From contig NZ_MUMH01000063.1 of assembly GCF_002155965.1 (NCBI RefSeq), positions 1-32,004 of the forward strand: a stretch of DNA of 32,004 bases, given 5' to 3'. Position numbers and translations under genes: made by a program. Source of the DNA: Allokutzneria sp. NRRL B-24872. GTDB lineage: Bacteria > Actinomycetota > Actinomycetes > Mycobacteriales > Pseudonocardiaceae. Shown in pieces: positions 1 to 7,313 of this stretch. Under the pieces are notes generated by a model. It did not search any database and had not been told where the DNA came from. It saw nothing but the letters and a program-made list of their open reading frames with translations. Numbering within the stretch: the first letter of the stretch is position 1; the number at the start of each line of letters is the position of its first letter.

Positions 1-6
1 GACCTC

Positions 7-71
7 ACCCGTTTCGTACCGGTAGCGGGATTTGGGAGCGCTCACTTTCCCGCTAGGAGTACGAAACGGGT
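7..71 (-). terminator. Large hairpin downstream of the dgdA operon (element A)
   Basis: Positions 7-19 pair perfectly with 59-71 (13 bp, ACCCGTTTCGTAC arm). After a 3x3 internal loop, 23-30 pair with 48-55 (8 bp, TAGCGGGA arm), leaving a 17-nt loop at 31-47. It lies just beyond the stop of the minus-strand gene ending at 97, so it could end that transcript, although no U-tract follows. The loop holds an operator-like core, so it may instead be a regulatory site for a gene left of the window. The pairing is seen directly; the function is inferred. Confidence 0.6.
29..49 (+). promoter_or_regulatory. CebR-like operator core, copy A
   Basis: The core ATTTGGGAGCGCTC lies at 30-43 in the hairpin loop. 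The 21 bases at 29-49 match the minus strand of 4848-4868 at 20 of 21 positions. TGGGAGCGCTC is the left 11 bases of the known LacI-family CebR/CelR operator TGGGAGCGCTCCCA, but the last three bases do not match. It could regulate a gene left of the window read on the minus strand. The similarity is seen; regulation by a LacI-type protein is inferred. Confidence 0.45.
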
Positions 72-72
72 C

Positions 73-96
73 GGGGGGAGGGGGGGGGGGGGGGGG
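73..96. repeat. Homopolymeric G tract (G6-A-G17)
   Basis: Six G, one A, then 17 consecutive G abut the stop codon (97-99, complement) of the adjacent minus-strand gene. On that gene's strand it is a C17 run between stop codon and hairpin. Such a run is unstable in replication and error-prone in sequencing, so its exact length is uncertain. Confidence 0.85.
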
Positions 97-978
97 TCAG
101 CCGGGGATGAGGCGGTTGAAGACCTCGGTGAACTCGTCGCCGACGTAGACCACGGTGGCGCCGTCGTCGGTCTCGAAGGTCAGTCGGTGGAACTCGCCGT
201 CGTTCCACCAGAAGACGTGCGGGCTGAGCGGCCCCACCGACGAGCTGTGGACGGTGACCGCCATCGGGATCATCGAGTTCAACGACGTGGGGAAGTCCTG
301 GTCGCTCGGCACGTGGTACATCAGCCGGTTGCGGCAGGGCACCGCGACGAGGACGCCGTTGGGCAGGTCCTGCTCGCCGGTCGTGCGCCGGACGACCTCG
401 TCGAGCACGAGCACGGTCGAGGCGAGGTGCACCGACCCGACGAGGTGGTGGATGCCGTCGATCTCCGCGTGGTCGTCGGCCACCACCTTCCTGAGGTTGC
501 GCAGACCGGCCTCGCGCAGCGTTTCGAGGCCGTGCCGCCGCACGTGGTCGTCGTTGAACATCGCCACGGTCTCGGGCAGGTCGAGCGCCAGCAGTTCGGT
601 CACCCCCGGGAAGGGCTCGTACCCGTAGCTGAGCCAGTCCACGTCGGGCAGCGAGGCGTTCTCGTAGAGCCGGAGGTAGGTGCGCTCCAGCAGGTCCTCG
701 GTGGGCACGTCGAACTCGTCGGGGCCCTGCACCGTGGCCCGCAGCGTCGTGGCGTGGCTCTCGACGACCGCGGGCCAGTCCTTGACCGGAAGGTCCTTCA
801 CCTTGCGGGACAACGAGTCCAGGCCGTACACGAAGTCGCTGGAGTCCGTGAAGTGATCACCGTGGACGGTCACCTCGTGCCCGGCCTTGGTCATCGTGCT
901 CTTCACGAGAACACGCAGAATCCTGGCTTGGTTGACGGACAACGCGGGCAGGGACGAATCGCGGTCGTTGGTCAGCAC
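97..978 (-). CDS. DUF1444-like hypothetical protein, second gene after dgdA
   Basis: A 293-residue soluble protein without signal peptide or membrane segments, starting at GTG (976-978). I recognise no firm family. The pattern of a central segment with VTELLALDLPETVAMF, an NLRKV segment, and a later ALxLDEV...LPNGVLVAVPCRNRLMY stretch (about residues 185-225) resembles DUF1444/YtpQ-type proteins of unknown function. It starts only 9 nt after the dgdA stop on the same strand and has no promoter of its own that I can see, so it is probably co-transcribed with dgdA. The 3' end runs into a G17/C17 tract and a large hairpin. Function unknown; the coding call is firm, the family assignment weak. 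Confidence 0.75.
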   Translation of the reverse strand: MLTNDRDSSLPALSVNQARILRVLVKSTMTKAGHEVTVHGDHFTDSSDFVYGLDSLSRKVKDLPVKDWPAVVESHATTLRATVQGPDEFDVPTEDLLERTYLRLYENASLPDVDWLSYGYEPFPGVTELLALDLPETVAMFNDDHVRRHGLETLREAGLRNLRKVVADDHAEIDGIHHLVGSVHLASTVLVLDEVVRRTTGEQDLPNGVLVAVPCRNRLMYHVPSDQDFPTSLNSMIPMAVTVHSSSVGPLSPHVFWWNDGEFHRLTFETDDGATVVYVGDEFTEVFNRLIPG

Positions 979-987
979 GCCGCGACC

Positions 988-2386
<1,399 letters not shown>

Positions 2387-3286
2387 GTGCTCAGTCCCTG
2401 GCGCCTGCGCCTGCTGGTCCAGCTGGAGAGCCTGGGCACCATCCGCGCGGTCGCCGAGGCGCTCGCGATGAGCCCGTCCTCGGTGTCGCAGCAGCTCTCG
2501 GTGCTGCAACAGGAGGCGCGCGCGACGCTGCTGGAGCACCACGGGCGCCGGGTGAGCCTGACCCCGGCCGGAGTGCGGCTCGCGGCGCACGCGCGGGAGA
2601 TCCTGCGCTCCATCGAGGCGGCCGAGGCGGATCTGACGTCGCGGCGCACCGAACCCGTTGGCGACGTGCGGGTCGCGGCCTTCTCCAGCGCGCTGCGCGC
2701 GGTCGTGCTGCCCGTCGCGGCCGAGCTCCGGCGGAGCCATCCCCGGCTGCGGCTCACGGTCACCGAGCTGGAGCCGCACGACGGCCTGCGGATGCTGCGC
2801 CGCGGTGAGGTGGACGTCGCGATCGTGTACGACTTCGCCGATGGCTGGCTCCCGGTCGACGCGCAGGTCCGGTACGTGCGCCTGGGTAGCGATCCGGTCG
2901 TTGTCGTTCTGCCGCAAGGACATCCGAGCGCTTCGGTCGCTGAACTGCGGCTGGAGTCGATGGCGGGGGAGCGGTGGGCGATGGACCGGCCCGCGTGCTA
3001 CCTGTCCGAGCTCGTGCTCCGGCGGTGCCGCCAAGCCGGGTTCGAGCCCGAGGTGGCCGGGCACTTCGGCAGCTACCCGCTGCTGCTCGACCAGGTGCGC
3101 CTCGGCCTGGCGGTGGCGGCGCTGCCCGCGCTGGCCGTGGACGAGCGGGACGGCGTGGTGGTCCGGCCGCTCGTTCCCGGGCTCACCCGGATCATCCACG
3201 CCGCGCTGCCCGTCGGCCCCGCCCCCACCGCCGCCGTCGAGGTCGTCCTCGCCCGCCTCCGCGCTCACGGCGTTCAAGGCACGTAG
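2387..3286 (+). CDS. LysR-family regulator, probable DgdR-like control of dgdA
   Basis: A transcription factor of about 299 residues: N-terminal winged HTH (first 60 residues, GTIRAVAEALAMSPSSVSQQLSVL), linker helix, then a two-lobed LysR substrate-binding domain (DVRVAAFSSALRAVVLP onward; VDVAIVYDF in the middle). GTG 2387 is preceded by GGAG at 2378-2381; GTG 2381 or ATG 2339 in the same frame are alternatives. It is divergent from dgdA, so it probably responds to a dialkylglycine substrate, as DgdR does in Burkholderia. That role is by position only; its sequence groups better with the actinobacterial LysR at 17437-18324 (shared SSVSQQ helix and GRRVxLTPAG wing). Its 3' end overlaps the convergent SDR gene by 13 bp. 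Confidence 0.88.
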   Translation: MLSPWRLRLLVQLESLGTIRAVAEALAMSPSSVSQQLSVLQQEARATLLEHHGRRVSLTPAGVRLAAHAREILRSIEAAEADLTSRRTEPVGDVRVAAFSSALRAVVLPVAAELRRSHPRLRLTVTELEPHDGLRMLRRGEVDVAIVYDFADGWLPVDAQVRYVRLGSDPVVVVLPQGHPSASVAELRLESMAGERWAMDRPACYLSELVLRRCRQAGFEPEVAGHFGSYPLLLDQVRLGLAVAALPALAVDERDGVVVRPLVPGLTRIIHAALPVGPAPTAAVEVVLARLRAHGVQGT

Positions 3287-3870
3287 ACCTGCCCGGTCTG
3301 GGCGCCCTCCACCGAGCGGACGTAGGCCTGTGCCACGTCGGAGAGGTTCACGGGCGGCATGCCGGGGAAGAAGTCGCCGTAGTCCGCGAGGCTCTCGGTG
3401 AACACGGACGGGCTCACGGCGTTGACGCGCTGCGGCGCGATCTCGATGGCCGCCGCGCGCACGAACGCCTCGACGGCGCCGTTGGCCATGGACGCCGCGG
3501 CTCCGGCCGGGATCGGCTCGCGGCTGAGCACACCGGTGATCAACGTGAAGGACCCGCGCTCGGCGACGTGCTGAATTCCCTGACGCACAAGGTCGATCTG
3601 GCTGAGCACCTTGCCGTGGAACGCGTTCAGGTAGTCCTCGGGTGCCAAGTCCGCGAGCGGCTTGAACGGCACGTCGCCGGCCGCGCTGACCACGGCGTCG
3701 ACGCGGCCGACCGCCGCGTACAGGGCCGCGACTCCGGCGGGGTCGGTGATGTCGTGGCGCAGGTCCCCGGTGCTGCGGCCGACCGTGCGGACGTCGTGCC
3801 CACGCCTGGCCAGCGTCTTGTGCACGGCCGCGCCGAGCTTGCCGGTCGCGCCGATCAACAGGATTCTCAT
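3274..3870 (-). CDS. Short SDR-fold protein lacking the YxxxK catalytic pair
   Basis: A 198-residue Rossmann-fold protein of the short-chain dehydrogenase superfamily. The nucleotide-binding glycine motif GATGKLG is at residues 7-13, an Arg after strand 2 (TVGRST) suggests NADP(H), and VSAAGDV matches the NAG position. The usual catalytic YxxxK helix reads AAASMANGAVEAFVRAAAIE, with no Tyr or Lys, followed by the conserved RVNAVSPSVFTES. This fits a known short subgroup of about 200 residues, whose reaction I cannot name. ATG 3870 is fixed by the glycine motif and by a TAGCTT -10 box 8 nt upstream. It is divergent from the LysR gene at 3941, its likely regulator. Confidence 0.85.
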   Translation of the reverse strand: MRILLIGATGKLGAAVHKTLARRGHDVRTVGRSTGDLRHDITDPAGVAALYAAVGRVDAVVSAAGDVPFKPLADLAPEDYLNAFHGKVLSQIDLVRQGIQHVAERGSFTLITGVLSREPIPAGAAASMANGAVEAFVRAAAIEIAPQRVNAVSPSVFTESLADYGDFFPGMPPVNLSDVAQAYVRSVEGAQTGQVYVP

Positions 3871-3940
3871 GGCTGTCGAAGCTACGAGCGCGCGCGACGG
3901 GTGTGAAATGCCGTCTGCGCGGCGCTTATGCTTGGCGGTT
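3871..3940. promoter_or_regulatory. Divergent SDR / lysR promoter region
   Basis: The minus strand has TAGCTT (3879-3884) 8 nt before the SDR ATG. The plus strand has TATGCT (3927-3932) 8 nt before the LysR ATG. Both are actinobacterial TANNNT -10 boxes spaced for leaderless transcripts. A LysR operator is expected here, but I see only a weak GCCG-N6-CGGC dyad. Confidence 0.5.
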
Positions 3941-4798
3941 ATGAATGTGGAGGTGCGGCACCTGAGGGCGCTCGCGGCGATCGGCGACGAAGGCACGATC
4001 ACCGACGCGGCCGCCGCGCTGCGGGTCAGCCAGCCCGCGCTCTCGCGCACATTGGAGCAGCTGGAGCGCCGTCTCGGCACGCGCCTGGTCGAGCGGACCA
4101 CGCGCAGCCTCGCGCTCACGGCGGCCGGGAAACGCTTGTGGGAGCACGCGCACCGCATCCTCAACCAGCTCGACGACGCGCTCACCGAGGCCTCCGCCGA
4201 AGCCGCGCCACGACCGCTGCGCGCCGCGTTCGCCTGGGCGATGCTCGGCAAGCACACCGTGCCGCTGCTGCGTGCTTGGCGCGAACGACGCCCAGACGTC
4301 CCGGTCGAAGTCCGGCGGGTGGACGATCCCGAAGGGGCTCTGCGCAGGGGGGAAGCCGACGTGGCGTTCCTCCGCACCGAACCCGGCGGGGAGTTCGCCC
4401 GGCTCGCACTGATGCGCGAGGAGCGCGTGGTGGCGTTGCCCGAGTACCACCCGCTCACCGCGCAGAGCAGCGTGCGCTTGGCGGACCTCGTCGACGAGTC
4501 GGTGGTGCTCTGCTCGACGGCGGCGACCTCCGGAGCGGAGCTGTGGCCGGAATCCGCGCGGCCCCACGTCTTCCAGGTCCCCGGCGTCTACGAATGGCTC
4601 ACCACGGTCGCCACCGGCGAGGCGATCGGCGTGACCACCGAGGGCACCAGCCACAGCCACCCGCACCCCGGCGTGCACTACCTCGCGCTGGCCGACGCCG
4701 ACCCCGTGACCGTCCACCTCGCCTGGCCCGACTCGCCCGCCCACCCAGCGACCGCGCAGTTCTGCGATCTGGTCCGCCACCACCTCGCGCCCCCGTAA
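3941..4798 (+). CDS. LysR-family transcriptional regulator
   Basis: A 285-residue LysR regulator. Residues 1-60 form the HTH (VEVRHLRALAAIGDEGTITDAAAALRVSQPALSRTLEQLE, with wing RLGTRLVERTTRSLALT). A periplasmic-binding-like effector domain follows, with PLRAAFAWAM at the start, GEADVAFLRTE at the hinge and a late GEAIGVTTEG segment. ATG 3941 begins immediately at the family N-terminus and 8 nt after a TATGCT -10 box. The divergent SDR gene is the likely target; the effector is unknown. It is less similar to the other two LysR proteins in the window than they are to each other. Confidence 0.88.
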   Translation: MNVEVRHLRALAAIGDEGTITDAAAALRVSQPALSRTLEQLERRLGTRLVERTTRSLALTAAGKRLWEHAHRILNQLDDALTEASAEAAPRPLRAAFAWAMLGKHTVPLLRAWRERRPDVPVEVRRVDDPEGALRRGEADVAFLRTEPGGEFARLALMREERVVALPEYHPLTAQSSVRLADLVDESVVLCSTAATSGAELWPESARPHVFQVPGVYEWLTTVATGEAIGVTTEGTSHSHPHPGVHYLALADADPVTVHLAWPDSPAHPATAQFCDLVRHHLAPP

Positions 4799-4828
4799 CC
4801 TGGCACTCCGCCCCGGCCGTCATCCGAG

Positions 4829-4887
4829 CGTTTTGGCAACGCGTTGCGAAAGAGAGCGCTCCCAAATCACAACAAGTAGCCAAAACG
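4829..4887 (-). promoter_or_regulatory. Hairpin with CebR-like operator core, copy B (element B)
   Basis: CGTTTTGGC (4829-4837) pairs with GCCAAAACG (4879-4887) and encloses a core at 4848-4868 that on the minus strand matches copy A at 20 of 21 positions (ATTTGGGAGCGCTC). A 12-bp palindrome GCAACGCGTTGC (4836-4847) abuts it. CGAAACGGG follows at 4888-4896, as it does near copy A. It lies between the LysR stop and the LURP-one start, so it may be an operator for the plus-strand genes from 4936 onward. The sequence facts are direct; the regulatory role is inferred. Confidence 0.55.
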
Positions 4888-4935
4888 CGAAACGGGACGG
4901 CTGGGAGGATGAGGTGTGGAGAGGAATGGGTCTCG

Positions 4936-5499
4936 GTGACACTGAACGGTTTTGACGCATTGCTGGTGGAGCAGCCGTGGAGCGCGTCGCGCCACCTGTG
5001 GAGCACGCGCTACGAGTGCTCGGTCTACAGCGAGCAGGGCGCGCCGCTGGCGACGGTGACCGAGCGCAAGCGGCTCCGCCCGCTGCGGAAGCTCCTGCGC
5101 GCCACCGGGTTCTCCGGGCGCACGGTGTTCGATCTCGTTGTGGCGCAACAGGGTTACCCGCTGCTGTCCATTCACAAGGGAGTGGGACGGCCACCGGTCA
5201 CCGTGACGAGGCCGGACGGCGTCGCGCTCGGGTCGGTGCGGCACGTGCGGCGCGGGGTGTACGCGCTGCTCGATCCGGCCGGGCACCAGCTCTGCCTGTT
5301 GCACGAGGTCGTGGCGTTCACGCCGGGCGCGATCACCAAGCGGGACGGGCGGCGGGTGCGCCAGGACTCGGTTCGGCTGCGCCCGAACGTTCCCGAGCCG
5401 GTGCGGTCGTTGGCGCTCGCGGCGTGCTTCGCTTACGACATCGTGCGCGGGATCGGGACGAACCACACCAGCAGCGGGTTCGACTTTCCCGCCGGTTGA
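4936..5499 (+). CDS. LURP-one-related / Tubby C-terminal-fold protein
   Basis: A cytosolic protein of 187 residues. The alternation of short strands (CSVYSEQGAPLATVTERK, FDLVVAQQGYPLLSIHKG, VTVTRPDGVALGSVRHVRRG, YALLDPAGHQLCLL) is typical of the LURP-one-related/phospholipid scramblase-like beta-barrel (Tubby C-terminal superfamily). Bacterial members have no established biochemical role. GTG 4936 has GGAGAGG (4918-4924) 11 nt upstream; ATG 4909 in the same frame would add nine residues, with its GGGAGG directly abutting the start. The esterase gene starts 21 nt after this stop on the same strand, so the two are probably one transcript. Upstream lies the operator-like element B. Confidence 0.78.
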   Translation: MTLNGFDALLVEQPWSASRHLWSTRYECSVYSEQGAPLATVTERKRLRPLRKLLRATGFSGRTVFDLVVAQQGYPLLSIHKGVGRPPVTVTRPDGVALGSVRHVRRGVYALLDPAGHQLCLLHEVVAFTPGAITKRDGRRVRQDSVRLRPNVPEPVRSLALAACFAYDIVRGIGTNHTSSGFDFPAG

Positions 5500-5520
5500 G
5501 TCCGACCTGCGGAGGTACTG

Positions 5521-6441
5521 GTGCGCCGTGCCCTGGGCATCGCGGTGATCCTGCTGGTGATGGCGTCCGTGCACGGCGCGGCGGCCGAGTCGCCTCGCGG
5601 GGGAGAACTGCGCACCGCCTCAGCGCGTTCGCCCGCGCTCGGTGCGGACATCCAGTACACGGTCTACCTGCCGCGCGGCTACGACCGGGACGAGGCGCGG
5701 CGCTTTCCCGTGCTGTACCTGCTGCACGGGCGCGGGGACTCGATGAGCGCATGGACGCGGGTGAAGCCGGACCTGGACCGCATGATCGCGCGCGGTGAGA
5801 TCCCGCCGGTGCTGGCCGTGCTGCCGGACGCGCCGTGGAGCTCGCGCGGGAGCTACTACGTCGACTCCGCGCACACCGGCGGCCGTCCGGTGGAAACGGC
5901 GCTCACCAGGGACCTCGTGTCCCATGTGGACAGTGCATACAGGACGGTCCAGAAGCGTGACGGCCGTCTGGTCGGCGGCTATTCGATGGGTGGGGCCGGC
6001 GCGCTCCGCTACGCGCTGGCCCACCAGGACGAGTTCGGCCACGCGGTGGTGCTCTCGCCCGCCGTCTACACGCCGCTTCCCCCTGCCGACTCCTCCGTCA
6101 GGGAGTTCGGCGCCTACGGCTCCGGGGACCGGCTCTTCGACGAGCAGGTCTACCGGCGGCTGAACTACCCGAGCCTGCTGCCCTTGCTGCGCAAGGAAAT
6201 GCCGACGCGCCTGTACGTCGCGGTCGGCGACGACGAGTGGCCCAACCCCGATCCGGCCGAAGCGCGCCACGACATCGACTTCGAGTCGGCCGCGCTCTAC
6301 AACGCGGCGCGGCGCGGGCCCGGGGTCACGGCGGAGTTGCGAATCAGCAACGGCGGGCACGACTGGGCGGTGTGGCGGCCCGCCTTCGCCGACGCGTTGC
6401 GGCACTTCGCGCCGACTCTGCGAACCGCGTGCGCGTGTTGA
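5521..6441 (+). CDS. Secreted alpha/beta-hydrolase esterase (FrmB / antigen 85-like)
   Basis: A 306-residue esterase with a Sec signal peptide (RR at 2-3, hydrophobic core to about residue 20, AxA near AAAES). The body matches the esterase D/FrmB/Ag85-type family: YTVYLPRGYD, FPVLYLLHGRGDS, the nucleophile elbow GGYSMGG (Ser155), a likely acid Asp237/238 in VAVGDDEWP, and His280 in GGHDWAVW. It should cleave acyl esters outside the cell; feruloyl or acetyl-xylan esterase activity is possible but not shown by sequence. GTG 5521 has CGGAGG about 6-7 nt upstream. It follows the LURP-one gene by 21 nt and precedes a second secreted hydrolase. Confidence 0.85.
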   Translation: MRRALGIAVILLVMASVHGAAAESPRGGELRTASARSPALGADIQYTVYLPRGYDRDEARRFPVLYLLHGRGDSMSAWTRVKPDLDRMIARGEIPPVLAVLPDAPWSSRGSYYVDSAHTGGRPVETALTRDLVSHVDSAYRTVQKRDGRLVGGYSMGGAGALRYALAHQDEFGHAVVLSPAVYTPLPPADSSVREFGAYGSGDRLFDEQVYRRLNYPSLLPLLRKEMPTRLYVAVGDDEWPNPDPAEARHDIDFESAALYNAARRGPGVTAELRISNGGHDWAVWRPAFADALRHFAPTLRTACAC

Positions 6442-6522
6442 CCCCCTAACTCCGTCCTATGGGCCGTGCCGGTGACACGCATTGTGCACGTGTGATCACG
6501 CAGAGCACCATGATCTCGCGTC

Positions 6523-6550
6523 AGCTTACCGACTGATAAGTAGGTGAGCT
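6523..6550. promoter_or_regulatory. Candidate operator dyad upstream of the lipase gene
   Basis: AGCTTACC (6523-6530) and GGTGAGCT (6543-6550) form an inverted repeat with one mismatch and a 12-nt spacer. It sits about 10 nt before the lipase Shine-Dalgarno (CGGAGGGGG, 6559-6567). A CTTA-N8-TAAG dyad overlaps it. A repressor site is plausible, but no regulator gene adjoins it. The remainder of 6442-6522 shows only a GTGCAC palindrome (6484-6489). Confidence 0.3.
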
Positions 6551-6574
6551 TCCCTTGGCGGAGGGGGCACGAGG

Positions 6575-7285
6575 ATGTGCTTGACCGGGTGGAGGATTCC
6601 GAGGATTCTGCTGATCACGTTGGTGCTCATGGGTTTGCTGACCCCCGGGTCGGCGACCGCCGGCACGCCGGAGCGCGGCGCGCGACACCACAGCCCTGTG
6701 GTTCTGGTGCACGGCTGGATGAGCTCGTCACTGCCCTTCCTGGCGATGAACGTTTCGCTGCGCCAGGCGGGGTACCCCGTCTACATGATCGACTTCCCCG
6801 GCCAGGACAACCTGGTCAACGCCGCCGTGGTGGCGGAGGTCGTCGATCGCGTCGCGGCACGGCACCGCAGCCGCGTGCACGTGGTGGGCCACAGCATGGG
6901 TGGCCTGTCGACCAGGCACTACATCAAGTTCATGGGCGGCGCGCGGCACGTGGAGCAGTACGTGTCCATGGGCTCGCCGCAGTACGGCAGCGTGGAAGCG
7001 TGTCTGCTCCCGGAGAGCGGGGGCGGCCAGATGTGCCACACGAGCCGGTTCATGGCGCGGCTGAACTCCGGCGACGACACGCCAGGACCGTTGCGCTACA
7101 CCACGATCCGCAGCACGCTGGACGTTCCGGCGCGGGCCACCTGGCTCGACGGCGGCGCGTGCTTCCACGACATCCCAGGTGTGCCGCACGCGCTGGAGCC
7201 CGCGTCGGCGGCGTTCATCGCGGCGGTGCGCGAGACTCTCAGCGGCACGTGCCCCGGCCGTTTCGTGGCACTGCCACCCACGTGA
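6575..7285 (+). CDS. Secreted triacylglycerol lipase/esterase (LipA/EstA-like)
   Basis: A small lipase of 236 residues resembling the Bacillus LipA / actinobacterial EstA group. The signal peptide covers residues 1-29 (ILLITLVLMGLLTPGSATAG). The oxyanion-side motif VVLVHGWMSS is near residues 42-51, the nucleophile elbow VVGHSMGGLS has Ser107, and His205 in GVPHALEP is the likely catalytic His. Four Cys in the mature chain could form disulfides, in keeping with secretion. ATG 6575 follows GGAGGGGG by 7 nt. The GH94-like gene starts 28 nt after its stop and may be co-transcribed. Substrate range cannot be read from the sequence. Confidence 0.85.
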   Translation: MCLTGWRIPRILLITLVLMGLLTPGSATAGTPERGARHHSPVVLVHGWMSSSLPFLAMNVSLRQAGYPVYMIDFPGQDNLVNAAVVAEVVDRVAARHRSRVHVVGHSMGGLSTRHYIKFMGGARHVEQYVSMGSPQYGSVEACLLPESGGGQMCHTSRFMARLNSGDDTPGPLRYTTIRSTLDVPARATWLDGGACFHDIPGVPHALEPASAAFIAAVRETLSGTCPGRFVALPPT

Positions 7286-7313
7286 ACGACGACCGCTACC
7301 GGAGGGGAACTCG

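Noticed and set aside
5383-5396. GAACGTTC-like palindrome inside the LURP-one gene considered as a LexA box
   Set aside because: The half-sites have no 4-nt spacer and it lies within coding sequence.
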